Below are positions 45,779 through 54,896 of a stretch of DNA of 64,000 bases, one piece after another. Position 1 is the first letter of the stretch; each line of letters opens with the position of its first letter. The DNA comes from Streptomyces sp. SPB162 (GTDB lineage: Bacteria; Actinomycetota; Actinomycetes; Streptomycetales; Streptomycetaceae). The notes below the pieces were generated by a model. That model was given only the letters and a program-made list of their open reading frames with translations. It was not told where the DNA came from and made no database searches. The translations under genes were made by a program, and so were the position numbers. The stretch is taken from the NCBI RefSeq assembly GCF_029504575.1, contig NZ_JAQFII010000001.1, forward strand, positions 4,347,001 to 4,411,000, read 5' to 3'.

Positions 45779-46579
45779 ATGACATCCGAAGCGCTGCACT
45801 ACTGGATCCTGGTCCTGGACTTGGAGAGTTTCAGCACGAGGTCCGACCCCATCCAGCGGTCCATGCGCGACGCTATGTACAAGGTGGTGGAGAGCGCTTT
45901 CGCGCAGGCGGGCATCGACCGTGCGGTGGTCGTTGCCGAGGATCGCGGGGATGGCATTCTGATGTTGGTGCCGCCCACGATCTCGCCGGTACGGTTGGCG
46001 GGGCCGTTGGTGCGGGCGTTGGATGACGGGCTGCGAGAGATGGCTCAGGTCTTCAGCTCGGCACACTCCCTGCGTATGCGACTCGCCCTCCACCAGGGGC
46101 TGGCCGCGAAGGACCGGCACGGGTGGTCCGGCGACGCGGTGAACATGGCGTGCCGCCTGGTGGACGCGCAGCCGCTGCGGGACGTGCTGGATGCCGCGGA
46201 ATCCGCTCATCTGGCGTTCATCGTCTCGGGGCAGGTCTACGACGGCGTGGTCCGCCATGCCCATCGGGGAATCGACCCCGCCGCGTATCTCCCGCTGCAG
46301 TTCACCACCAAGCACGGTGAGGTGGTGGAGGGCTGGATCACTGTGCCGGGGTTCAGCGCGCCTCCGGGACTGCCGCCGCGGCCGCAGGCTGCGGCAGAGC
46401 CGAAGTCGGCTCCGCTGTCGCCTTCCGCGGCCGCCGGCGGCATCGAGCCGGATGCGGGAGATGGCGCCCGCGCTCGAGACGGCGCGGTCGGCGGGAGCGC
46501 CATTCAGGTTGGTGTCGTTCACGGCGACGTCGTCGGCCGCGACAAGGTCGTTCACCAGCAAGGACCGGTCCGCTGGTGA
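45779..46579 (+). CDS. Class III nucleotide-cyclase-like protein
   Basis: A 266-residue protein. Residues 5-190 have the cyclase homology fold: metal-binding Asp14 (LVLDLESFS) and Asp58 (EDRGDGIL), and the transition-state Asn122 and Arg126 in GDAVNMACRL. The two residues that specify purines in adenylate/guanylate cyclases appear replaced: Lys by Glu54 and Asp by Gly115. A Pro/Ala-rich linker leads to AIQVGVVHGDVVGRDKVV at the C-terminus, a motif repeated in the next protein. It could make an unusual (for example pyrimidine) cyclic nucleotide or be a catalytically dead sensor. It overlaps the next gene by 4 bases. Confidence 0.82.
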   Translation: MTSEALHYWILVLDLESFSTRSDPIQRSMRDAMYKVVESAFAQAGIDRAVVVAEDRGDGILMLVPPTISPVRLAGPLVRALDDGLREMAQVFSSAHSLRMRLALHQGLAAKDRHGWSGDAVNMACRLVDAQPLRDVLDAAESAHLAFIVSGQVYDGVVRHAHRGIDPAAYLPLQFTTKHGEVVEGWITVPGFSAPPGLPPRPQAAAEPKSAPLSPSAAAGGIEPDAGDGARARDGAVGGSAIQVGVVHGDVVGRDKVVHQQGPVRW

Positions 46580-48828
46580 ACCAGCCCATACCGCCGGGGG
46601 GCGCGGGGGGAGGAGCTGCCGGTTCGGGAGCGGTTGGGGGAGCTTCCGAACCGGCACCGGCCACGGCCCCGCCTGCGGGCGGGGCCGATGGCGTGCCTGG
46701 AGGGGGTAGCCCGGAAGCGGCGTCGGACTCCGGCCACGGCCCCGACCCCGCGGGGCACGGCGACGACCGGATCGGCACGGGTGGCGATGACGCCGCCACC
46801 GGCCGCTTCGGAGCCGGATCCCAGCGCCACGGCCACCTGCGCAACGCCTTCGCCAACGTGGACGGCGACGCTGTCGGCCGCGACAAGTACGTCTTCCTGC
46901 TCGGTGGGGCGCGTGAACGGCTACGGCCGTTGTCGCCGGTGCTGCGCGAACGAATTCAGAACGCGTACGAGGAGGCACCGGAGTACGACGAGGCGCGCGT
47001 GGCGCTGGCCAAGCAGAGCATCGCCGTCCTGCGCGGAGCCGACGGCCTCGGCAAGGCCGCCACCGCCGTGCGGCTCCTACTGCCCTGCCGCGGGCCGGTC
47101 TACCACCTCGACAGCGGCGTGGACTTCGCGTCACTGGCCGACCGGCTGGACACCTCCGCATCCGACGGTTCCGGCATGGGCATCGAATCCGGCGCCGGCT
47201 TCCTGCTGGACCGGCCGGCGGACGCGGCGAATCTGCGCGGCGAGATATTCGACCGGTTGCAGACGGCCCTGCTGGGCGCGAACGCCGTCATGGTCGTCAC
47301 TGTCGCCGATACCGACGTGGCGGACAGCGAGCTGCTGACCGGAGTGGTGGACCTGACCCGGCCACCGGTGCTCCGCGGCATCGTCAGACGCTATCTCCGC
47401 TGGCGGTTCGGCGTGCGGGAGGCGGAGCGGATGCTCGCCGACGCCGATGTCGAGGCATTGCTCGCCGAGCACCTGGACGCCAACGCGACCTGCGGCAGCG
47501 CTGCGGACCTCGCCACCGCGCTGCATGACGAGTACCAGTCCGGCGAGCCTGACCTGGGCCGGGTCCGTGACCGGATGGCTCGGAAGGGCGTCGAGACCTT
47601 CGCGATCTGGGCCGACGGCCTGACGGAGCCCTTCATCCGCTGCTTCTCGCTGGCGCTGGCCGTACTCAACGGCCTGCCGCAGGAGGACATCACCGACGCC
47701 GCGCGCATGCTGGAACGCCGGCTGGACGCGGTTCGCGTTCCGGCCGGGTCGCAGGATCCTGCGGTCCGCTACAAGCCATTGCCCGCACACGACCCGCTGG
47801 CTCTGCCGATGCGGAAGTTACTGGCCCGGCTGCGTGCCCGTCGGGTGGACGCGCCCGGTACCGGACGCTGCTTGGAGTACCAGGATCCGGACTACCCGCG
47901 GCAGGTGCTCGCGCATGCCTGGTCGGAATACCCGATCCAGGAGCTGCTGCTGGAGTGGCTGGGCGAGTTGGTCACGGACCGTTCCGACGAGGTGCGGGTG
48001 TACGCGGCGGTGGCTCTCGGCGGACTGCTGCCGACGGCGTTTGCGTACCTGAGCCGGCGCGTGTTGGCCGGTTGGGCGTTCCATCAGGACGAGCGGTTCC
48101 GTGAGGCGGTCGCCTGCGCGCTGTCGATCGGAGTCGGCGATGCGGAACTACGCCCCCAGATCGACATGTTGGTCGCCGAATGGTTCGCCGACCGGAACCG
48201 TCCGCTCGGCCAGGCCACGGCCGCACGGGTGTACGGCCTGCTGCCGGCCTCCGGTGACGCGGGGCAGAACATCATGCGGTTGGCCCGGCTGTCGGCCGTG
48301 GACAGCATCAAGGTCGCGGTGGCCATCGGCAACGGCTACACCGACCTGCTGGCGGACGACTACACACTGGCACCTCTGGTACTGGGTGCGCTGCGGACCG
48401 GCCTGCTGCCGCCGCAGACCCGGCCCACTTGCCTCTTGGCTTTCCTGATCATGGCGACCGGTCTCGCCATCGACGGCACCCAACCGGAATTCGACGGCTA
48501 CGACGGATGGCCCGCGCTGCTCTTCCTGAGCGAACTCCGGCCCGAGGTGCGCGATCCGTTGGTGCTGCTGTGGCGTGAGGCGCTGGGTCAGCCCTTCTCC
48601 CACCGGCAGGCACAACTGACGCTGCGGAACTGGGCGGCGCTCGCCGAGACGGACTCCCGACTGCGGGACACCTTTCTGGACATGGTGGGTGCCCTGGTGC
48701 ACGACGATGCCCGCTCGGGCCGCATCATCCGCCGGTACGCCGCTGAATGGACGGATCGTGACGAACTCGCCCCGCTGCCGCTCACCGCGTGGGCCGTGAA
48801 CAGAGTGCTCGACCGAGAGAAGGTATGA
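46576..48828 (+). CDS. Degenerate STAND-like P-loop protein with alpha-solenoid tail
   Basis: A 750-residue protein from GTG 46576. Residues 1-85 are a Gly/Pro-rich linker. NVDGDAVGRDKYVFLLGG (residues about 94-111) repeats the tag of the upstream cyclase-like protein. A P-loop-like VLRGADGLGKAATAVRLL (about 151-168) lacks the usual Ser/Thr after Lys, and AVMVVTVADTD is a Walker-B-like strand. From about residue 400 the protein is helical repeats (RVYAAVALGGLLPTAFAYLS; EAVACALSIGVG) of HEAT/ARM type. NTP binding is doubtful. It may act as a scaffold or sensor. Confidence 0.75.
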   Translation: MNQPIPPGGAGGGAAGSGAVGGASEPAPATAPPAGGADGVPGGGSPEAASDSGHGPDPAGHGDDRIGTGGDDAATGRFGAGSQRHGHLRNAFANVDGDAVGRDKYVFLLGGARERLRPLSPVLRERIQNAYEEAPEYDEARVALAKQSIAVLRGADGLGKAATAVRLLLPCRGPVYHLDSGVDFASLADRLDTSASDGSGMGIESGAGFLLDRPADAANLRGEIFDRLQTALLGANAVMVVTVADTDVADSELLTGVVDLTRPPVLRGIVRRYLRWRFGVREAERMLADADVEALLAEHLDANATCGSAADLATALHDEYQSGEPDLGRVRDRMARKGVETFAIWADGLTEPFIRCFSLALAVLNGLPQEDITDAARMLERRLDAVRVPAGSQDPAVRYKPLPAHDPLALPMRKLLARLRARRVDAPGTGRCLEYQDPDYPRQVLAHAWSEYPIQELLLEWLGELVTDRSDEVRVYAAVALGGLLPTAFAYLSRRVLAGWAFHQDERFREAVACALSIGVGDAELRPQIDMLVAEWFADRNRPLGQATAARVYGLLPASGDAGQNIMRLARLSAVDSIKVAVAIGNGYTDLLADDYTLAPLVLGALRTGLLPPQTRPTCLLAFLIMATGLAIDGTQPEFDGYDGWPALLFLSELRPEVRDPLVLLWREALGQPFSHRQAQLTLRNWAALAETDSRLRDTFLDMVGALVHDDARSGRIIRRYAAEWTDRDELAPLPLTAWAVNRVLDREKV

Positions 48829-48829
48829 C

Positions 48830-49889
48830 ATGGCTGCGACGTTGCCTCTGATCACCAGCGTGGACTCGTTGCCGAGCGATCAGCACAAGGACTGGTGGGA
48901 CCGGCACCGTAACGTGGCGATCGTTCATATCGCCCCCGACGGCAAGCTCACCGTCGGCACGAGAGCCACCCCGAATTTCTGGGCCAAGGTGCTCGGCAGG
49001 AGCGGTACCCGGCTGGCGGTCGACCTCGGCGACCATCGACGGCAGGCGGCGGTGCGCAGCACCCCGCTGCCGTGCAGCGACCAGGCGCACCGTTTCGAGG
49101 CCACGCTGGATGTGGGCTTCCGGGTCGAGGACCCGGAGCAGGTGGTGCGCCGCAGTATTCCCGACGCGTTGCCCATTGTGTACGGACACGTCGTCCACCT
49201 TCTGCGCACCACCGCGCGCCGCTTCGCGATCGATGAAGCCGACCGGGCGGAGGACGAGGTGAACAGGGCGTTCCAGCAGCCGGTCCGGCTTCCTGAGGGT
49301 CTGACGATCTACTTGTGCCGGGTGCACATCGAGCCGGACGACGACGCGAGGCAGTACGTCAAGGCGCTGACCCGGGCGCGCCGGGACGGGACTCTGGGGC
49401 AGCGGCAACACGAGAAGCGGGTGGCGGAGGTCACGTCGGACGAGGCCGTCGAGAACCTCAGGCTCACCGGAGAACTGGATCGCGAGAAGCGCCGTGGTGC
49501 TGCCCTGGCCGGGATGAGCTGGGACGTCGAGGGGCTCATCCGGCAGCATCTGGTCAAGCATCCCGAGGACACCGAGCGTGCGCTGCAACTGCGCCTCGAA
49601 TGGGAGAGCACTCAGGCCATGCGCTGGGAGCTGGGCACTCAGCGCAGCGACGAGATGTTCAAGTTCATGGTCGAGAAGGATTTCTTCCGTGCTCCGGACC
49701 TGATGTCGTCCTACGGCGGTCCGGCGGTGGGCGCGCTCCCGATGTACGGCCCGCAGGTCGGGGGGCCGCCATCGCCCGCCGTGGGGCCGGCCCCCACCGC
49801 CCCGGTGATGTGGGGCGGCGCGGCCGCGGTCGCCGGCCCGGCATCACGGGCGCCGGCCGATGCGGCCCCCGGCCGGCGCCGGGGCGACG
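48830..49889 (+). CDS. SPFH/band-7-like protein, frame broken before the vWA domain
   Basis: Starts one base after the previous stop. About 345 residues are convincing: a beta-rich segment (HRFEATLDVGFRVEDPEQVV) and helical part (ARQYVKALTRARRDGTLGQR; LRLEWESTQAMRWELGTQRS) that resemble SPFH/PHB proteins, then a Pro/Gly/Ala-rich hinge. The same frame stays open to 50365 but its product is not protein-like, while a vWA domain is encoded in the +1 frame from 49860. One extra base in the GC runs at 49860-49885 would explain this, so the real product may be a single SPFH-vWA protein to 50534. Confidence 0.65.
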
Positions 49890-50534
49890 ATGCCGGTCTA
49901 CGTGGTGCTCGATGCCTCGCAGTCGGCCGCGACGTTCACCGCGGGTTTCAACGACGCGCTGCGTTCGCTGCATACCGCACTGACCCAGAGCCCCGACGTG
50001 GCGGCAGGCCTGCGGCTGTCCGTGATCGGCTTCGCCGAACGCCCGGACATGAGGATGCCCTTGACGCGGGTCGACTGGGGCACGGATGTGCCCCATCTGT
50101 CGGCCGGCGGCGGTCTGCACCTTGCCGCGGCCTTCGACGGGCTGCTCGACCTGCTGCCCGGAGATGTCGACCGGCTCAAGCACGGCGGTGGCCGGGTCCA
50201 CCGTCCCGTGGTGTTCCTGGTGACCACCGCCCCGCCACAGGACAACGTGAAATGGCCCGCGGCCCGGGAGAGCCTCGCGGCACACCGTTACGCCCCCACC
50301 ATCGTCGCCTGCGGTCTGGGCGCAGCAGAGTCCCGCGGTGTGCTGCGGATCGCCTCCAGTCCTGAACTGGCCTTCATCGCGGACCCCGCGGTTCCGGCGG
50401 CGGACCAGACGGCCCTGTTCTCCGCTTTGCTGCAGAACACCTTGTTGCATCTGGGCCGTGGCGTGCTCGCCGGGCGCCCGGACCTGATCGCCGAGTGTCC
50501 GAAGGGGTTGCTGCCCGCCGCGACGGTGGGGTGA
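49860..50534 (+). CDS. TerY-like vWA domain protein with degenerate MIDAS
   Basis: A 225-residue vWA domain. The first strand and DxSxS motif are intact (MPVYVVLDASQSAATFTAGF), but the Thr of the metal site is replaced in SAGGGLHLAAAF and the usual TDG Asp strand reads VVFLVTTAPPQ. Metal binding is probably lost. It resembles TerY proteins of Ter stress operons in length and in ending shortly after the fold. It may be the C-terminal half of the SPFH-like protein. It is followed 61 bases later by a second, intact vWA protein. Confidence 0.8.
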   Translation: MRPPAGAGATMPVYVVLDASQSAATFTAGFNDALRSLHTALTQSPDVAAGLRLSVIGFAERPDMRMPLTRVDWGTDVPHLSAGGGLHLAAAFDGLLDLLPGDVDRLKHGGGRVHRPVVFLVTTAPPQDNVKWPAARESLAAHRYAPTIVACGLGAAESRGVLRIASSPELAFIADPAVPAADQTALFSALLQNTLLHLGRGVLAGRPDLIAECPKGLLPAATVG

Positions 50535-50595
50535 ACCATGACAGATCCCGCAATCGCACAGTCCAACAGCCACCCACGGAAGAAGGAACACCGCA

Positions 50596-51273
50596 GTGTC
50601 CGATAACCGCGGCTCTCTATTGCCGGTCTACGTACTAGCCGACGAGTCCGGGTCGATGACCAAACACCTCGGCGAGCTGAATCAGGGGCTTCAGTCGCTG
50701 CACAGCGCCCTGCTGGGCGAACCGATGGCGGCGGCGAAAGTGCGCTTCTCGGTCCTGGGCTTCTCCGACGACGTCGTGACGCGGGTGGAACTCGCCGATC
50801 TGCGCCGGGAGGCCCAGCTGCCCGAGCTGGTTACGCGGGGCACCACCAGTTACGAAGCGGTGTTCACCGCGCTGCTGAACCGGCTGCCGCATGACATCAA
50901 CCGGTTGAAGTCCGAGGGGTACAAAGTTCACCGCCCAGCGGTGTTCTTCCTCAGCGATGGCATGCCCAATTCCGGCGAGGACTGGAAGACCCCGCACCGG
51001 CGACTGACCGATCGGGGCGTGACGCCCGCGGCGCCGAACGTCATTGCCTGTGGAATCGGCCACGCCGCCCCGGCGACGATGCTGGAGGTCGCAACGAAGC
51101 AGGAGTTCGCCCTGGTGGCAGTGGCAGGCGCCGATCTCGGAACGGCCATTTCCTCCTTCTTCCTAGCCCTCACCCAGAGCATGGTGGAGTCCGGCCGCAG
51201 CTTGGCGAACGGCAACGCCGAGTTGATCGTCACGAAGCCCGAGGGTTTCATCATGGCCATTGACGAGGTCTGA
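50596..51273 (+). CDS. TerY-like vWA domain protein, intact MIDAS
   Basis: A 225-residue protein from GTG 50596. MIDAS residues are all present: LPVYVLADESGSMTKHLGEL (DxSGS at residues 16-20), the Thr in RGTTSYEAVFTALL and the Asp in VFFLSDGMPN. It aligns end to end with the preceding vWA protein and is its paralogue. TerY vWA proteins work with PP2C and a kinase in the TerY-P triad, probably as a scaffold for phospho-signalling. It ends one base before the PP2C gene. Confidence 0.9.
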   Translation: MSDNRGSLLPVYVLADESGSMTKHLGELNQGLQSLHSALLGEPMAAAKVRFSVLGFSDDVVTRVELADLRREAQLPELVTRGTTSYEAVFTALLNRLPHDINRLKSEGYKVHRPAVFFLSDGMPNSGEDWKTPHRRLTDRGVTPAAPNVIACGIGHAAPATMLEVATKQEFALVAVAGADLGTAISSFFLALTQSMVESGRSLANGNAELIVTKPEGFIMAIDEV

Positions 51274-51274
51274 C

Positions 51275-52411
51275 GTGGACAGGTTGCATTCCGCCGGTCG
51301 GTCGGGCGAGGACGCCGGGATCGACGACTACGTACGATCGGACGGGTGGCGCGGGGACTTCGACCAGCCTCCTGCGCCGCTATTTCATCCGCCGCCCGAA
51401 CCTACATCCGGCGCCCATCCCGGCGTCGCGCACCCGGCCGCGGCACCGCCCTCCGCCAGGCCGCCGGCCGCAGCCTTTCCCGCCCCGCCGCCCGCGCCCG
51501 CTCGGCCCGAACCGTACTCACCTGCGGACTGGGAGGCGATCACCGTGGGGGAGCCGGGGTACCGCTTCGAACCCAGGCCGCCCACGGCGCCGTCGTACCG
51601 CCCGGACACCGTCTATGACGGGTGGTCCACGGACCTGGTGTCGGTGCGCCTGGCGTCCGTGCGCGGGTACGCCCACCGTTACGCGGGCAGGCCACGCGAG
51701 GACGATGTGGTGGTCTCCGTGCACGAGCCCACCCAGAGTGTGGTGTTCGCCGTCGCCGACGGCGTGTCGTCGGCCGAGCAGTCCTCGATCGGCTCAGCGC
51801 TGGCGTGCCGGGGGGCCGTCAGCAACCTGCTGCAGCAACTGGACTCAGGGACCCCCACCGTGGACTGGCCCCAAGTGGTGCGGTCGGCCGCCTGGCAACT
51901 CGTCGCGCGGGCGGCAGCCGGACGGGAGCCCGAAGGGGCCTACAGCGAAGAGGCCGAGCGCAAGTACGCGACGACCCTGGTGGCCGGTGTCGTACGGATC
52001 GGCGAATCCGGAGTACCGGAGGTCAGCCTCGTCCAGGTTGGTGACTCCGGCGCATGGTTGCTCGACGGGGGCGGAGGCGGCTATCGGCGTCTCCTGACGA
52101 CGAAGGACTCGAACGGAGCCGAGGTGCTGTCATCGGTGGTGACGCCGCTGCCCCGTGTTCCTTCGCCCCTCCCGGTCCAGCGGACGGTACTCGGTCCCGC
52201 ATCCGTGCTCCTCGTCGGCACCGACGGTTTCGGGGACGCGCTGGGCGACGGCACGGGTGCCGTCGGGGAACTATTCCACCGGTATCTGCGCACTCCGCTA
52301 CCCGCTCGCGGGCTCGCCCACCTGCTGGACTTCTCCCGGGAGACCTTCGACGACGACCGCACGCTGCTCGCCATCTGGCCGAGGCACCTGCTGCGGGAGG
52401 CCCGGAGGTGA
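51275..52411 (+). CDS. PP2C-family protein phosphatase (TerY-P triad)
   Basis: About 378 residues from GTG 51275, preceded by GAGG six bases upstream. A Pro/Ala-rich N-terminal third (residues 1-105) leads to a PP2C domain: REDDVVVSV (about 141), VVFAVADGVSSAEQSSIGSA (about 155), VQVGDSGAWLL (about 255), LLVGTDGFGDALGD (about 316) and FDDDRTLLAIW. The metal Asp residues are kept. It should reverse the kinase encoded next. Its TGA overlaps the kinase GTG. Confidence 0.9.
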   Translation: MDRLHSAGRSGEDAGIDDYVRSDGWRGDFDQPPAPLFHPPPEPTSGAHPGVAHPAAAPPSARPPAAAFPAPPPAPARPEPYSPADWEAITVGEPGYRFEPRPPTAPSYRPDTVYDGWSTDLVSVRLASVRGYAHRYAGRPREDDVVVSVHEPTQSVVFAVADGVSSAEQSSIGSALACRGAVSNLLQQLDSGTPTVDWPQVVRSAAWQLVARAAAGREPEGAYSEEAERKYATTLVAGVVRIGESGVPEVSLVQVGDSGAWLLDGGGGGYRRLLTTKDSNGAEVLSSVVTPLPRVPSPLPVQRTVLGPASVLLVGTDGFGDALGDGTGAVGELFHRYLRTPLPARGLAHLLDFSRETFDDDRTLLAIWPRHLLREARR

Positions 52412-54103
52412 CCGGGCGTGCTCCGCACGTCGACCTGGACTCGCTCGTCAAGGAGCGGCACCTCGGCAAGGGCGGCCAGGGAGAGGTATGGGCTATCAAA
52501 GAAAGGAAGATCAACAAAGAGTGGCCGATCGCCTACAAGGAGTACTCGGATTTCTCGCTGCGCGAAGCCGACTTCGCGGCGCTGGAGGCGATGGTCGAGT
52601 TCATTCCGTCGCTCGACGCGGCCGTGGGCCGCTGGCTGGCGGAGCGTAGTGCGTGGCCTGTAGCGATCGTCGATCACGCGGGACGGTCCCGCGGATTCCT
52701 GATGCGTCAGGTGCCGGACGACTTCACGACCGAGTTGGCCACCGCTCCGGGGCGGCAGCGGATCGCCGATTTCCAGTTCCTGCTGAACGATCAGCAGTAC
52801 ATCGAGCGGATCGGGATCACGATCAGCGACCGGCAGCGCCTACTGCTGCTCAAGGACCTGGCGGATCTGCTCGCTCGACTGCACAAGCTCGACGTTGCTG
52901 TTGGGGACCTGTCGGCCAAGAATCTCCTCTTCACCCTGGCCCCGCGTCCGGCTTGCTTCTTCATCGACTGCGATGCCATGCGACTGCGGGGGCGCAGTGT
53001 GCTGGATCAGGCGGAGACCCCGGGCTGGAAGGTCCCGGACGGGGAACCGCTGGCGACCGCGGAAGGCGACCGATACAAGTTCACCTTGCTGGCGATCCGG
53101 CTCTTCCTCGGCGAGCAGGAGGGCACCGGGACTGCTCAACTGGCCCAGGTGTCGAACGAACTGGCTGTACTGGCCGGCTCGGGCCTCTCGGCGGACCCCA
53201 AGGACCGGCCCAGCATGCAGGACTGGGGTGGGGCACTGGAACGGGCGATCGCTGACCCGCAACGGGATCGGCCGCCCCGCAGAATTTCGGCGCCCCCCGC
53301 CGACCGCCCCCGCGCAGGCATCGCCGACCGCGCCGGGGGGACCGCCCTTCTCGCCCGCTCCGCCGCACGCGTCGCCTCCACCGCGAGTGCAGTACATGCC
53401 GCAGACCGCGGGCCCTGCCAGGACCGGTCAGTGGCCGATGCCACAGCAGCCCGGGGGTTCGATATCGCCGGCGAGGGGAGCCGCCATCGCGGCGGCGGTG
53501 CTCGCGACCCTGCTCTTCATCGGCTTCGGCACCCATCTCGTCGGCTCCGGTGACGGTTCGGCGCCCACCGGCAGCGAGGCGGCTTCCACCGACACAGGCG
53601 GATTGGGCGGCGACGGGCAGACCCCGGCGGACGGCACCGGCACCGGCTCGGCGGCCCGTGACCAAGCCGCCGCGGTGGACGCGTTGCTGCAGGAGAATGC
53701 AGGCACGCGCAGCGGAGTCGGAGCCGCGGTCGCGTCCGTGCAGCACTGCGACACGCTGTCCAACGACGCCGACGTCTTCTCGCACGCGGCCACTGCTCGC
53801 CGGGATCTGCTGGCCCGGCTGGACCATCTGAACGTCGACGGTCTGTCCGGCGGTGACCAGGCACTCACCGATCTGCGGACCGCCTGGTCGGCATCCGCGG
53901 AGGCCGACGACGCTTATCGTCAATGGGCCGAGAGCCTGAACTCGGGGGATTGCTCGCCGGACAACACGGGGAACGCGCCAGAATTCCAGGACGCTGCCGA
54001 GGCGAGCGGCCGGGCCACCGAGGCGAAGAAGAAGTTCGTCGGGGAGTGGAATGACATCGCGGACCGGTACGGGCTGACCCGTTACTCATGGGACAACGTG
54101 TGA
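52408..54103 (+). CDS. Membrane-anchored Ser/Thr kinase of the TerY-P triad, frameshifted
   Basis: Overlaps PP2C by 4 bases. The kinase domain (residues 1-285) has the Gly loop HLGKGGQGEVWAIKE, Lys in IAYKEYSD, catalytic loop VGDLSAKNLLF (HRD reduced to VGD, Asp and Asn kept) and FIDCDAM in place of DFG. At C6 (53293-53298) the frame breaks; removing one C joins it to a Pro-rich linker, one membrane helix (GAAIAAAVLATLLFIGFGTH) and a 160-residue external helical domain with two Cys, ending YGLTRYSWDNV. In the raw sequence the first frame would end at 53553. I infer one protein of about 565 residues. Confidence 0.8.
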
Positions 54104-54894
54104 GGCGACTGCTCGGCGCTGCTGCGCCTCGGTGCATGGCGCTCCCCGCGCGGCGCGATCCAGCCCGGCACCGCACCAGGGTCCTCGGCTCGGTGGCGCA
54201 GCGCGTGCAGCCCGGCCAACTCCAGCGCTTGGCGCCCGGTGGTGAGCAGCTTCTCTCGGCGCCACTCCTCCAGGATCCGGCTGATCGTTCGGCGCGAGCT
54301 GACCACCAGGCCGGCCAGGTCGTCCTGCGACAACGGCAGGTCGATCCGCACCGAGCCGTCGGTGGTACGCCTGCCGTAGCGCTCCCCGAGGTCCAGAACC
54401 AGGGCGGCCAACCGCGCTTCGACCGGCACCGAGCCGATCGCGGCCCGGTGCCGGTCGGCCTCGCGTAATCGGCGTGACAGCACCTGCTGCACCGCCGCCG
54501 CCATCGTGGGCTGCGACCAGAGGAGAGCCGTGAAGCGACTGGCGGGGACGACCAGTGCCTCCGTGTCCATCAGGGCGTAGATCGATGCCGAGCGAGGCTG
54601 CCGGTCCAGGCCTGCCTGCTCGCCGAGCAGGTCACCGCCGTTACGCAGCGCCAGCACGACCTGATAGCCCGTCCCTGACTCGGCGTATACCTTCACACAG
54701 CCGGTGCGCAGGACAAGGACGTGATCGGAGAACTCGTCCTGTCTCAGCAGGTGCGATCTTGCGGAGTACTTGTGTACGTGGCCTGCGGACGTGAGGCGGT
54801 CCCGGGCGGTCCCATCGAGGAGGGACCAGAACGTCTCCCCCTCGGGCCGCCGTTCGTTCAGCGACGCGTGCTCATGGTCATGGTCATGATTCAT
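54082..54894 (-). CDS. Crp/Fnr-family transcriptional regulator
   Basis: A 270-residue regulator. A His/Asp-rich start (MNHDHDHEHASLNERRPEGE) precedes a cyclic-nucleotide-binding domain; the phosphate-binding cassette reads GGDLLGEQAGLDRQPRSASI, keeping the Glu and Arg-Ser that hold cNMPs in Crp. The HTH is in LPLSQDDLAGLVVSSRRTIS with RILEEWRREKLL. Its 3' end overlaps the kinase by 22 bases, and its start is 2 bases from the Pycsar-effector stop. It likely responds to a cyclic nucleotide and controls this island. Confidence 0.9.
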   Translation of the reverse strand: MNHDHDHEHASLNERRPEGETFWSLLDGTARDRLTSAGHVHKYSARSHLLRQDEFSDHVLVLRTGCVKVYAESGTGYQVVLALRNGGDLLGEQAGLDRQPRSASIYALMDTEALVVPASRFTALLWSQPTMAAAVQQVLSRRLREADRHRAAIGSVPVEARLAALVLDLGERYGRRTTDGSVRIDLPLSQDDLAGLVVSSRRTISRILEEWRREKLLTTGRQALELAGLHALRHRAEDPGAVPGWIAPRGERHAPRRSSAEQSPHTLSHE

Positions 54895-54896
54895 GG

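Noticed and set aside
48830..50365. A single 511-residue protein from the SPFH start
   Set aside because: After about residue 345 the translation is Arg/Gly/Pro-rich and lies over a clear vWA domain in another frame, so the extension is not real protein.
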